Assembly: GCF_041224415.1 (NCBI RefSeq) | Contig: NZ_JBGFFE010000010.1 | Location: 32,458-96,457, forward strand | Length of the DNA stretch: 64,000 nt | Source of the DNA: Clostridium_B lapidicellarium | GTDB lineage: Bacteria; Bacillota; Clostridia; Clostridiales; Clostridiaceae | Reading direction: 5' to 3' | In this document: piece after piece, positions 34,623 to 43,683 of the stretch | Layout of the letters: the number at the start of each line of letters is the position of its first letter | How positions within the stretch are numbered: position 1 is the first letter of the stretch | Notes under the pieces: generated by a model | What the model was told of the DNA's origin: nothing | Seen by the model: only the letters and a program-made list of their open reading frames with translations | Database searches by the model: none | Program-made: the position numbers and the translations under genes

Positions 34623-35426
34623 ATGAAAAATGTATTGACAATTGCAGGTTCTGACAGTTCAGGCGGGGCAGGAATACAGGCCGATTTGAAAACGATGAGT
34701 GCACTTGGCGTATATGGGATGAGTGTAATTACTGCCGTCACGGCTCAAAACACCATAGGTGTGCAGGATGTATTGGATGTAACACCCGAAATTGTAGAGG
34801 CACAAATAAGATCCATATTTGATGATATAAGGGTAGACGCGGTAAAAATAGGAATGGTTTCAAACAGTAAAACTATCTTTGTAATAAAAAAGCTTTTGAG
34901 AGAATATAAAGCTCAAAATATAGTACTTGATCCGGTAATGATATCAAAAAGCGGATATTCCCTCCTGAAACCCGAAGCCGAGTCAGCTATAAAAAATATG
35001 GTAGAGATTTCAGATGTGGTAACTCCAAACATACCGGAGGCAGAAGTTTTAAGCGGATTAAAAATTGAAAACGAAAATGATATGGAAAAAGCAGCTTTTA
35101 AAATAAAGGAACTAGGTGCGGGAAATGTTCTCGTAAAAGGAGGCCACAGGTGTAACGATGCCAATGACATACTGCTCTGCAGAAATAAAATATTAACTCT
35201 TAAAGGACATAGAGTAAATACAAAAAACACCCACGGAACAGGATGTACCCTGTCTTCTGCCATAGCTTCCTTCCTAGCTAAAGGTTATGACACTGAAAAA
35301 GCATTGAATCTATCTAAGCAGTATATAACCAGGGCAATAGAAAATTCATTTTCCATAGGCCACGGTGTTGGTCCTGTAGGACATTTTATAGAAGTTTATA
35401 AAAAAGCCGGTATAGATTTCCAATAG
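34623..35426 (+). CDS. thiD: Hydroxymethylpyrimidine/phosphomethylpyrimidine kinase
   Basis: A 267-residue ribokinase-fold enzyme that phosphorylates HMP and HMP-phosphate for thiamine synthesis. Landmarks are IAGSDSSGGAGIQADLKT, VLDPVMISKSG, VLVKGGH and NTHGTGCTLSSAIAS with the catalytic aspartate/cysteine region. Start is the ATG at 34623 with GAGGTG upstream; an in-frame GTG at 34614 overlaps that site. It is the first gene of the TPP-controlled operon. Confidence 0.95.
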   Translation: MKNVLTIAGSDSSGGAGIQADLKTMSALGVYGMSVITAVTAQNTIGVQDVLDVTPEIVEAQIRSIFDDIRVDAVKIGMVSNSKTIFVIKKLLREYKAQNIVLDPVMISKSGYSLLKPEAESAIKNMVEISDVVTPNIPEAEVLSGLKIENENDMEKAAFKIKELGAGNVLVKGGHRCNDANDILLCRNKILTLKGHRVNTKNTHGTGCTLSSAIASFLAKGYDTEKALNLSKQYITRAIENSFSIGHGVGPVGHFIEVYKKAGIDFQ

Positions 35427-35470
35427 ACTGTAATTCATAATTATTTTCAAAATTTAAGGGAGGTTAAAAT

Positions 35471-36280
35471 TTGAGTAGTACAAATTTAGACAAAGTAACA
35501 AAAATATTATCAGAAGTTAGAAATAAAGTACCACTTGTTCACTGTATTACAAATTATGTCACTATAAACGACTGTGCAAACATTCTCTTGGCTTACGGAG
35601 CTTCCCCTGCCATGTGCGAAGCCTATGACGAGGTCTTTGATTTTGTCAAATTATCATCTGCACTGTATATAAATTTGGGAACTCTAAACAAAGAACAGGA
35701 ACAGGCCATGATCTTGGCCAGCACTTCTGCAAAAATTCACAATGTGCCTGTAATACTGGATCCTGTGGCTTGTGCTGCCTCAGTTAAAAAAATTCAAGTC
35801 ATAAATAGAATATCACAGGTTGGAAAAATTGACGTCATAAAGGGAAACATAGGAGAAATTAAATCCTTAGCCGGACAATCTGCCAATGTAAGAGGTGTGG
35901 ATTCAATAGATTCCGGAGAAGGTGCCCTCGAGAGCTGCATAGCATTATCCAAAAAATGCAGCTGTGTAGTTGCCGCCACCGGTAAAAAGGATTTTATATC
36001 AGACGGCAGAAAAAGTGCCATAATTGAAAACGGGACAGAAATGTTTACCAAAATCACCGGATCCGGCTGTATGCTGGGTGCCCTCTGCGGGGCCGCCTGC
36101 GGAGCTTCTGAAGATAAATTTTCAGCTGTCGTAAGTGCCATACTCTCAATGAACATAGCCGGTGAAGAAGCTGTTAAGGCAGCCAATGCACCTGGAAGTT
36201 TCAGAGTCAAACTCATGGACTGCATATATCAGCTGAATGAAGAAAAATTAAAAGAAGGTGCTAAAATAACATGGAAATAA
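35471..36280 (+). CDS. thiM: Hydroxyethylthiazole kinase
   Basis: A 269-residue kinase that salvages the thiazole moiety of thiamine. It has VPLVHCITNYVTINDCAN, ILDPVACAAS, VIKGNIGEI and the ATP/catalytic region TKITGSGCMLGALCGAACG. Translation starts at a TTG seven to eight bases after GGGAGG, with no nearby ATG. It overlaps thiE by ten bases. With thiD and thiE it forms a thiamine salvage set; no de novo thiC or thiG is present in the window. Confidence 0.95.
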   Translation: MSSTNLDKVTKILSEVRNKVPLVHCITNYVTINDCANILLAYGASPAMCEAYDEVFDFVKLSSALYINLGTLNKEQEQAMILASTSAKIHNVPVILDPVACAASVKKIQVINRISQVGKIDVIKGNIGEIKSLAGQSANVRGVDSIDSGEGALESCIALSKKCSCVVAATGKKDFISDGRKSAIIENGTEMFTKITGSGCMLGALCGAACGASEDKFSAVVSAILSMNIAGEEAVKAANAPGSFRVKLMDCIYQLNEEKLKEGAKITWK

Positions 36281-36882
36281 ATTATAGCTTATACCTGGTT
36301 ACAGACAGGAATCTTTTAAAAAATACCAATTTGCCCAAAGCTGTAGAAGAGGCAATTTTGGGCGGTGTCACTCTAATTCAATTGAGAGAAAAAAGTGCCT
36401 CTACAAGGGAATTTTACAAGCTAGCACTGGAAGTCAAAAAAGTTACCAGCCATTACAAAGTCCCCCTGATAATAAATGACAGGTTAGATATAGCCCAGGC
36501 CGTAGATGCAGACGGAGTGCATCTCGGTCAGAGCGATATGCCGCTGACTATGGCAAGGAAAATACTGGGAAAAGGTAAAATAATAGGAATATCTGCAGGT
36601 ACTGTAGAAGAAGCTGTAGAAGCAGAGAAAAATGGTGCGGATTATCTCGGAATAGGAAGCGTATTCTTCACTAAGACCAAAAAGGATATAGATACTCCAA
36701 TAGGTATAGAGGGCCTTCGTAAAATATACAGCAGTGTAAACATACCTGCCGTAGCCATAGGAGGAATTGATGAACATAACTTTAGGGACGTATTATCTAC
36801 AGGGGTTGACGGTATTTCCGTAATTTCTGCTATTTTAGGAAAAGACGACATAAAATCTGCTGCACAATCACTAGTCAAATAA
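36271..36882 (+). CDS. thiE: Thiamine-phosphate synthase
   Basis: A 203-residue TIM-barrel enzyme that joins HMP-pyrophosphate and thiazole phosphate. It shows LYLVTDRNLL, TLIQLREKSASTREF, LIINDRLDIA, DGVHLGQSDMP and PAVAIGGIDEHN. Start ATG lies inside the end of thiM. A strong terminator follows 23 bp later. Confidence 0.95.
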   Translation: MEINYSLYLVTDRNLLKNTNLPKAVEEAILGGVTLIQLREKSASTREFYKLALEVKKVTSHYKVPLIINDRLDIAQAVDADGVHLGQSDMPLTMARKILGKGKIIGISAGTVEEAVEAEKNGADYLGIGSVFFTKTKKDIDTPIGIEGLRKIYSSVNIPAVAIGGIDEHNFRDVLSTGVDGISVISAILGKDDIKSAAQSLVK

Positions 36883-36904
36883 TAAACCTGACAATATTCC
36901 CTGA

Positions 36905-36958
36905 ATGAAGTGCTGTAAAACTATTCTTAGAAATAATTTTACAGCACTTCATTTTTTT
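36905..36958 (+). terminator. Terminator of the thi operon
   Basis: A perfect 16-bp stem (arms 36905-36920 and 36937-36952) with a 16-nt loop, followed by a run of T. Confidence 0.93.
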
Positions 36959-37003
36959 ATATACTCTACACTTATATGAGACCTCCCACTTTTGATTTAT
37001 TAG

Positions 37004-37032
37004 TTTACAAATTTATCATGATAAAGTATAAT
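37004..37032 (+). promoter_or_regulatory. Promoter of the amino acid ABC genes with a palindromic spacer
   Basis: TTTACA (37004-37009), 17-bp spacer and TATAAT (37027-37032). The spacer holds a perfect 14-bp palindrome, TTTATCATGATAAA (37012-37025), well placed for a repressor to block RNA polymerase. Confidence 0.65.
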
Positions 37033-37073
37033 AGTTGATGTAATTATTACATAATAAAAGGAGTTCAAATAAA

Positions 37074-37877
37074 ATGAAAAAAAAATTAGGTATTTTAGCT
37101 GCTTTGATATTTTTCACAGCCGCATTGTTCTCCGGATGTGGACAATCTTCAAAAGCCAATACATCCTGGAATGATATAAAATCAAAAGGAGAGTTCGTGG
37201 TTGGCCTGGACGACAGCTTCCCTCCAATGGGATTCAGAGATTCAAAGGGGCACATTGTAGGATTTGACATAGATATGGCCAAGGCCGCTGCAAAAAAAAT
37301 GGGGGTAAAAGTTGTTTTCAAACCCGTAGAATGGGATGGCATTATACTCAGTTTAAACAATAAGGATATAGATGTTATATGGAATGGTCTCACCATAACA
37401 GAGGATAGAAAAAAACATATATCTTTCTCAAAAGTATATTTGCAAAACAAGCAGATAATTGTAGTAAAAAATAATTCAAACATAAAAACTAAGAAAGATC
37501 TTTCAGGCAAAACCGTAGGACTTCAGTTGGGAAGCAGCAGTGAAACTGCATTGAAATCAGATGCCGCCACTTCAAAATCCCTGAAAAATGTACGAAAATA
37601 TTCAAATAATACAGAAGCCCTGCTGGACCTAAATCAAGGACGTATCGATGCCGTTGTGGTAGATGAAGTTGTCGGGAGATATTATCTGAAGAAAAAGCCT
37701 GGACTTTACAAAGTACTCGATGATAATCTTGGAAAAGAAAATTACGGTGTAGGTATCAGAAAAAGCGATACAAGTTTCAGAAATAAATTAAATGAAGCAT
37801 TGGACTCTATGAAAAAAGACGGAACAGCCGATAAAATATCTCAGAAATGGTTCAATAAAGATATAATTGCAAAATAA
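37074..37877 (+). CDS. Amino acid ABC transporter substrate-binding lipoprotein
   Basis: A 267-residue polar amino acid-binding protein of family 3. A lipoprotein signal (hydrophobic stretch, then lipobox LFSGCG with cysteine at residue 22) anchors it to the outer face of the membrane. Family blocks GEFVVGLDDSFPPMGFRD, VGFDIDMAKAAAKKMG and LDLNQGRIDAVVVDE are present; GLQLGSSSETAL is the second lobe. Ligand may be cystine, glutamine or a cationic amino acid. The permease follows directly, but no ATPase gene does. Confidence 0.88.
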   Translation: MKKKLGILAALIFFTAALFSGCGQSSKANTSWNDIKSKGEFVVGLDDSFPPMGFRDSKGHIVGFDIDMAKAAAKKMGVKVVFKPVEWDGIILSLNNKDIDVIWNGLTITEDRKKHISFSKVYLQNKQIIVVKNNSNIKTKKDLSGKTVGLQLGSSSETALKSDAATSKSLKNVRKYSNNTEALLDLNQGRIDAVVVDEVVGRYYLKKKPGLYKVLDDNLGKENYGVGIRKSDTSFRNKLNEALDSMKKDGTADKISQKWFNKDIIAK

Positions 37878-37899
37878 AGAGTTAGGATGTGATCTATAA

Positions 37900-38538
37900 A
37901 TGGATAGTCTTGTGGACATAACGGAATTCATATTAAAGGGAAGTTTGATAACCGGAGAATTATTTTTTATAACTGCACTATTTTCCGTACCTCTAGGATG
38001 TATAGTAGCCGTGGGTAAAATATCTAAAATCAAACCATTAAAAGCTCTGCTCAGCTTATATACCTGGGCCTTTAGAGGTACCCCGCTGCTTTTGCAGTTA
38101 TTCTTTACCTACTTTGGACTTCCTGTAATCGGCATAAGGCTATCTCCTTTAGCTGCCGCCAGCATCGCTTTTATTATAAATTATGCTGCTTACCTGGCGG
38201 AAATATTCAGGGCCGGTATCGAATCGGTAAATAAGGGGCAGTATGAAGCTTCCAAAGTTCTTGGAATGAGCCACTGCCAGGCCATGACAAAAATAATAAT
38301 TCCACAGGCTGCCAGAAACGTAATTCCACCCATATGCAATGAAAGCATAAATTTAATAAAAGATTCCGCTCTAGTTGCAACCATTGGTGTGGGGGATCTT
38401 TTAAGAGCAGCAAAGGAAGTAGTCACCCGTGATTTCACCATTACTCCCTTTATAATAGCTGCTGTAATCTATCTGGCAATAACCTCAGTTTTAGTTATTG
38501 TATTCAAAAAACTGGAGAAGAAATATTCCATAGACTGA
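37900..38538 (+). CDS. Amino acid ABC transporter permease
   Basis: A 212-residue membrane subunit of the HisM/GlnP type with about five helices. It contains FRGTPLLLQLFF, the EAA-like coupling motif EASKVLGMSHCQAMTKIIIPQA and ESINLIKDSALVATIG. It lies 22 bp after the binding protein. The next gene is on the opposite strand, so the partner ATPase must be encoded elsewhere or be shared. Confidence 0.9.
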   Translation: MDSLVDITEFILKGSLITGELFFITALFSVPLGCIVAVGKISKIKPLKALLSLYTWAFRGTPLLLQLFFTYFGLPVIGIRLSPLAAASIAFIINYAAYLAEIFRAGIESVNKGQYEASKVLGMSHCQAMTKIIIPQAARNVIPPICNESINLIKDSALVATIGVGDLLRAAKEVVTRDFTITPFIIAAVIYLAITSVLVIVFKKLEKKYSID

Positions 38539-38546
38539 TTTGTGAA

Positions 38547-39779
38547 TTACCATGATTTACTTTCAGTTATCTGAACTATTTTTACTATGATCTGTACCAC
38601 TTTTTCTATGGAACAAGCTGGTATATATTCAAATTTACCGTGAAAATTATGTCCTCCTGTACATATGTTTGGAGTTGGCAGTCCGACAAAAGAAAGCCTT
38701 GCTCCATCAGTTCCCCCTCTGATCGGTACGATCTTGGGTTCTACATCAACTTCTTTCATGGCTTTAGAAGCTATGTCAACTATATACTTAACGGGTTCTA
38801 TTTTCTCTTTCATATTTCTGTACTGTTCTGTTATTTCAGCATCCACAACCTTTTTCCCGTATTTTTCATTTATTTCTTTTGCACAATTTTCCACAAACTT
38901 TTTTCTACTATCAAATTTATCCTGATAAAAATCTCTTATGATATAATTAAGTACGGTTTTATCCACATTTCCTTTCATTGAAACCAGATGATAAAATCCT
39001 TCATATCCTTCCGTAGCTGCAGGTATCTCATCCTTAGGAAGCTTATTCATGAACTCTCCGGCTATAAGCATTGAATTTATCATTTTTCCCTTTGCTTCAC
39101 CAGGATGTACATTTCTTCCAGAAACCGTTATCTTTGCGGCAGCTGCATTAAAATTTTCAAATTCCAGCTCTCCAAGAGCCCCGCCGTCTACCGTATATGC
39201 AAATTTAGCGTTGAATTTTTTCACGTCGAAATGATCCGGGCCCCTTCCTATTTCCTCATCTGGAGTAAACTCTACTTTTATATCTCCATGTTTTATTTCA
39301 GGATGTTCAGACAAATATTCCATGGCAGCCACTATTTCTGCCACACCAGCTTTGTCATCTGCACCTAGTAAAGTTGTACCGTCTGTAGTTATAATTTTTT
39401 TCCCTTTATACCTTTTTATTTCAGGAAAGTCCTTAACGCTTAAAACTATATTTTCCTTTTTATTTAAGACTATATCCCCGCCGTCATAATTTTCTATTAT
39501 CTGGGGATTTACATTTTTTCCTGAAGTTTCCGGACTTGTATCCATATGAGATATAAAACCAATAGCAGGAACATTTTTCTCAGTATTACCGGGCAAAACA
39601 GCCATCACATAACCGTTTTCATCCAGTGATACGTCTTTCATACCAATTTCCGACAATTCTTTTGAAAGCTGTTTCGCCAGCTTCAACTGTTTCAAGGTGC
39701 TTGGAACAGTATCGGATTCGTCATCAGAGCTGGTATCAAATTTTACATACCTCAGCAGCTTATCTACAGCATTTTCCAT
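38547..39779 (-). CDS. pepT: Peptidase T (tripeptide aminopeptidase)
   Basis: A 410-residue M20 zinc aminopeptidase releasing the N-terminal residue of tripeptides in the cytosol. Metal and catalytic segments are visible: GFISHMDTSPE, TTLLGADDKAGVAE, FTPDEEIGRGPDHFD, YTVDGGALGELE, RGGTDGARLS and the final HNFHGKFE histidine. Length is that of the family. It converges with the ABC permease, with only 8 bp between. Confidence 0.95.
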   Translation of the reverse strand: MENAVDKLLRYVKFDTSSDDESDTVPSTLKQLKLAKQLSKELSEIGMKDVSLDENGYVMAVLPGNTEKNVPAIGFISHMDTSPETSGKNVNPQIIENYDGGDIVLNKKENIVLSVKDFPEIKRYKGKKIITTDGTTLLGADDKAGVAEIVAAMEYLSEHPEIKHGDIKVEFTPDEEIGRGPDHFDVKKFNAKFAYTVDGGALGELEFENFNAAAAKITVSGRNVHPGEAKGKMINSMLIAGEFMNKLPKDEIPAATEGYEGFYHLVSMKGNVDKTVLNYIIRDFYQDKFDSRKKFVENCAKEINEKYGKKVVDAEITEQYRNMKEKIEPVKYIVDIASKAMKEVDVEPKIVPIRGGTDGARLSFVGLPTPNICTGGHNFHGKFEYIPACSIEKVVQIIVKIVQITESKSW

Positions 39780-39917
39780 ATAAATTCCTCCAATAAAATA
39801 AAATATATGTTGTCAAACTCTTACAAAATTATATCACCATTGTACAAAGATCACAATTTATACTGCTAAAGCCATAAATAAAAATTTTTTATTGAAAATT
39901 TATAATTATACTGTCTT

Positions 39918-42900
39918 TTACACTTCTAATATATTATCGTTGTAAAACAGATATAAGTATTTATTTTTAACCCTCTTACCTGTCATTTTTTCCAGTGCAC
40001 GTGCATAATAATAAATTTGAATTTTATACTTTTCTTTTATATTTTCCATGTTTTCAACGTAATCCGTCTTATAATCGAGGAGCACCAGCTCATTCCCCTC
40101 TTGAAAATAGCAGTCTATTATACCCTGAATCAATATCTTCTCATCTCGATACAATTTAGGATCCAGATTTCCATATATCTCATTGCTGCCCACTTCCATA
40201 TAGAAGGGAACTTCTCTATATAAGTTTCCTGCTTTTTTCATCCTTCTTCCCAGGGAGGAATTAAAAAATTTCAATATTTTCCGTACGGACACGGACCTGG
40301 CTTCTTCTTCAGTGATAAATTCCATATGCAGCAATTTGTCTACCTGTTCCTCAATTTCAGAATAGGAGTCAACTTTGTCAATATCAATATGCTGCATAAC
40401 CAGATGCATGATCGTACCTCTTTCTGCCGCAGTAAGACCTTTTTTCTTTTCAAGGAAAACTGGTTTTTTCAAATGCACAGGTTCTATAAACTCCACACTG
40501 TCCTCTCTGTCAATCAATTTAAATCTTCTCTTTAGTTCAGACACTGAAAATTTTACAGGTATTTTAGAAGCTTCTTCATATTTGTATTTCCAGTCGAGCC
40601 TCTTATAAATTTCATTTTTATATTTTCCCTTTCTGTTGTTACAATCTAAACTTCTAATCCATTTTGCCGCATCTTCGGCATCATTATTTTCAGATGAACC
40701 TCCAGCAAATCTATCTCTATCTTCAATACATACTTTCCATCTAGAATTATCCCCTTCAACAACCCAGACCGGATTCTGGGAAATTCCGGAAAGATCCCTG
40801 ATGGGCTTCCCGCAATGATGCCTCGCCACCGCAGGACCTATCCAGTCCAAAAAGCTTTTAGCATCTACAAGAGAGTATTCTGAAAGTTTAATGCCGCCGT
40901 AGGAAGCACATTCACACCACTTTTTAGCTGTTTTTTCAACATCTCTGACCATTCCCGTTATTATAAGCTTTTCTTTTGCCCTGGTAAAAGCTACATATAA
41001 TATTCTCATCTCTTCAGAAAGGGTTTCAACTTTTAATTTTCTCTTCAATATCTGTTTTATAACCGTAGGATAGGATATATGTCTTTCGACATCTATACAA
41101 TCCGGTCCGAATCCCAATTTATCATGGAACAGTAAACTTCTATTCGTATCTGTAAGATTAAAATTTTTCCCTGTTCCAGACAATATCACTATGGGAAATT
41201 CCAGGCCTTTACTTTTATGTATACTCATTATTCTAACCACATTTTCATTTTCCCCAAGGACTTTGGCACTTCCCAAATCTCCACTGCTACTTCTAAGTTT
41301 ATTTATAAAGTTTATAAAATTAAAAAGCCCCTTATAGCTGCTTTTCTCATATTCTTTTGCCTTCTCAAACAGCATTCTCAAGTTAGCCTGCCTCTGGACT
41401 CCCCCGGGCATAGCTCCAACAAAACCATAATAGCCCGTTTCCGTATAAAGATGCCATAAAAATTCGTCTATAGGCATATATATAACTTTTTTTCTCCAGT
41501 TTTCAAGTCTTTCCAGAAAAACTGCAGCTTTATGTCTCAGCCTATCACCTATGTCATCCAGAGAATACTTTGGACTTTGGCTTTCTCCTGCTGCTGCCCT
41601 CAACACTTCATAAAAAGGTATTTTCCTATTCACCATTCTCAAATCCACAAGCTCTTCCGGTGAAAATGCCCCTATTGGAGATCTGAGTACCGATATGAGG
41701 GGTATATCCTGTATAGGATTATCTATTATCTCAAGAAGTGATATAATGGTTTTTATTTCAACAGCATCGAGGTAACCCGTTGAAGTATCTGCAAATACGG
41801 GTATATCCAAACTATTCAGTTCCTCTACAAAAGTAGGCGCCCAATTTTGAGTCGTACGCATCAATATCACTATGTCCCTGTACGCAGCAGCTCTGTAACA
41901 GCCCTTTTCACTGTCATATACATTAAAGCATTTCTTACCCGGTGCCGGGTTTACCAGTTCTTTTATCTTCTCCGCTGCCATACGGGCTTCCACCTGGATA
42001 TTATCCACTATCTCCCCGTTATCCCGTTCCGGTTCAGATTTATTTTCCACCTTATCAGCCAAGTATATTTCCACAGCTCCCCCGCACCTTTCACTGCAGG
42101 GTTTATACTTAGCCGAACTTATCAGACATTCACTGTCATCATAGCTAAGTTCCCCTACTTCTCTGCACATTATCTGCTTGAACAGATAATTTACGGCATC
42201 TATTATTTCCTTCCTGCTCCTGAAATTTTCAGATAATTTTATCTTTCTGCTGCCGCTTCCCTTTTTTTCGGAATAAGAATCGTATTTCTGCAGAAATAGT
42301 TCCGGCTTCGACTGTCTGAATCTATATATACTCTGTTTTACATCCCCTACCATAAATAAATTTGCATCTTTACCTTTCCCACTTATCATGTTGATTATGA
42401 CTTCCTGAACTTCATTACTGTCCTGATATTCATCGATAAATATTTCTTTAAAATAATTCCTATATTCCAAGGCTGCCTGTGACGGTACTATATTTCCCCT
42501 GTCATCCACATCTGTCAATATTTCAAGGCAAAAATGCTCAATATCACTAAAATCCAGCACTCCCCTTTCTCTTTTTTTATCATAATATCTATCATTGAAA
42601 TCCAGTACAAGGGACACCAAACAGTTTATTTTGGGATAAATTCTCCTAATATCTCCGGTTAAATTATATGAGTTTAAAAATATATTTTCTCTTATATCAT
42701 TCAATTTTTTCTTCACTTCGTCTTTTATACTTTTAACTCTTTCCTTTATGGGTTTTATGCTGTCTTCCGTCCTTTTAGACGGAAGTTTATGAAACTCCAA
42801 TTTTATAAATTTCTCCATCATTTCATTCCATGAACTGGTTTTGAGTATTTCATCCATTTCACCAATGTCATCCTCAAAAGGCGCCAGGTAATGTTCAAGC

Positions 42901-43625
42901 TCAGGAGTGTTTTTTATTATTTCTACAGCATTTTCCATTTTATCTCTATATCCGCTAATTTCCATATTTAAACTGTGCATCAGTGTTTTAGCCCATAAAG
43001 TTTCCTCAAAATTAAAATCTTCTCCTATATTGAAATCCTCTACAGCTTTTTTCAACCATTTTTCAGGCCAGGGATTGCTTTTTGAAAACTCATATAAAGA
43101 CAAGATCATATTTTGAAGCCTGATATCATCCTTGCCCTTAAAACTGTCCACAAGATCTAAAAATTCACTTTTCCCCTGCTGATATCTTTCTTCCAGGATT
43201 TCCTGAAGTGCATCCTGTTTTAAAAGTATGGCTTCAGTATTATCACACACCCTGAACCCAGGATCCAGGTCTATCAAATGAAAATTACTCTTTATAATTT
43301 TAAGGCAAAAAGAATGGATAGTCATTATATTGGATTGATTCAGTAAAGCCAGCTGTTTCCTAATATTCCTGGAATTGCAGTCACTTTCCAATAGTTTGGA
43401 AAGTCTTTCGCCTATTCTCTCTTTCATTTCAGAAGCTGCGGCATTCGTAAATGTAACAATCAACAGTCTATCTATATCAACACCCTCACTGGCATCGGTT
43501 ATCCTATGTATTATTCTTTCTACCAGCACTGCAGTCTTACCAGTCCCGGCCCCTGCGGCCACCAGCAAATTACATTTTCCTGCAAAAATGGCCTCATACT
43601 GTGCTTCAGTCCATTTTCTTCCCAT
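39918..43625 (-). CDS. addA: ATP-dependent helicase/nuclease subunit A
   Basis: A 1235-residue RecB-like protein for double-strand break repair. N-terminal UvrD helicase motifs are VAAGAGTGKTAVLVERI, VTFTNAAASEMKERI, FIDEYQDSNEVQ, GDVKQSIYRFR, SIHKSKGLEFP and VAFTRAKEKLII; the C-terminal RecB-type nuclease has IIDCYF and LLDYKTD followed by YKIQIYYYARALEK. I start it at ATG 43625, after AGAGGAT; the open frame is 44 codons longer upstream without a ribosome site. AddA normally pairs with AddB, which is not adjacent here. Confidence 0.93.
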   Translation of the reverse strand: MGRKWTEAQYEAIFAGKCNLLVAAGAGTGKTAVLVERIIHRITDASEGVDIDRLLIVTFTNAAASEMKERIGERLSKLLESDCNSRNIRKQLALLNQSNIMTIHSFCLKIIKSNFHLIDLDPGFRVCDNTEAILLKQDALQEILEERYQQGKSEFLDLVDSFKGKDDIRLQNMILSLYEFSKSNPWPEKWLKKAVEDFNIGEDFNFEETLWAKTLMHSLNMEISGYRDKMENAVEIIKNTPELEHYLAPFEDDIGEMDEILKTSSWNEMMEKFIKLEFHKLPSKRTEDSIKPIKERVKSIKDEVKKKLNDIRENIFLNSYNLTGDIRRIYPKINCLVSLVLDFNDRYYDKKRERGVLDFSDIEHFCLEILTDVDDRGNIVPSQAALEYRNYFKEIFIDEYQDSNEVQEVIINMISGKGKDANLFMVGDVKQSIYRFRQSKPELFLQKYDSYSEKKGSGSRKIKLSENFRSRKEIIDAVNYLFKQIMCREVGELSYDDSECLISSAKYKPCSERCGGAVEIYLADKVENKSEPERDNGEIVDNIQVEARMAAEKIKELVNPAPGKKCFNVYDSEKGCYRAAAYRDIVILMRTTQNWAPTFVEELNSLDIPVFADTSTGYLDAVEIKTIISLLEIIDNPIQDIPLISVLRSPIGAFSPEELVDLRMVNRKIPFYEVLRAAAGESQSPKYSLDDIGDRLRHKAAVFLERLENWRKKVIYMPIDEFLWHLYTETGYYGFVGAMPGGVQRQANLRMLFEKAKEYEKSSYKGLFNFINFINKLRSSSGDLGSAKVLGENENVVRIMSIHKSKGLEFPIVILSGTGKNFNLTDTNRSLLFHDKLGFGPDCIDVERHISYPTVIKQILKRKLKVETLSEEMRILYVAFTRAKEKLIITGMVRDVEKTAKKWCECASYGGIKLSEYSLVDAKSFLDWIGPAVARHHCGKPIRDLSGISQNPVWVVEGDNSRWKVCIEDRDRFAGGSSENNDAEDAAKWIRSLDCNNRKGKYKNEIYKRLDWKYKYEEASKIPVKFSVSELKRRFKLIDREDSVEFIEPVHLKKPVFLEKKKGLTAAERGTIMHLVMQHIDIDKVDSYSEIEEQVDKLLHMEFITEEEARSVSVRKILKFFNSSLGRRMKKAGNLYREVPFYMEVGSNEIYGNLDPKLYRDEKILIQGIIDCYFQEGNELVLLDYKTDYVENMENIKEKYKIQIYYYARALEKMTGKRVKNKYLYLFYNDNILEV

Positions 43626-43683
43626 AATATCAATCCTCTTTACTAATATATACTTTATCTCCCACTTTGAAAAGCTGGGAGCA

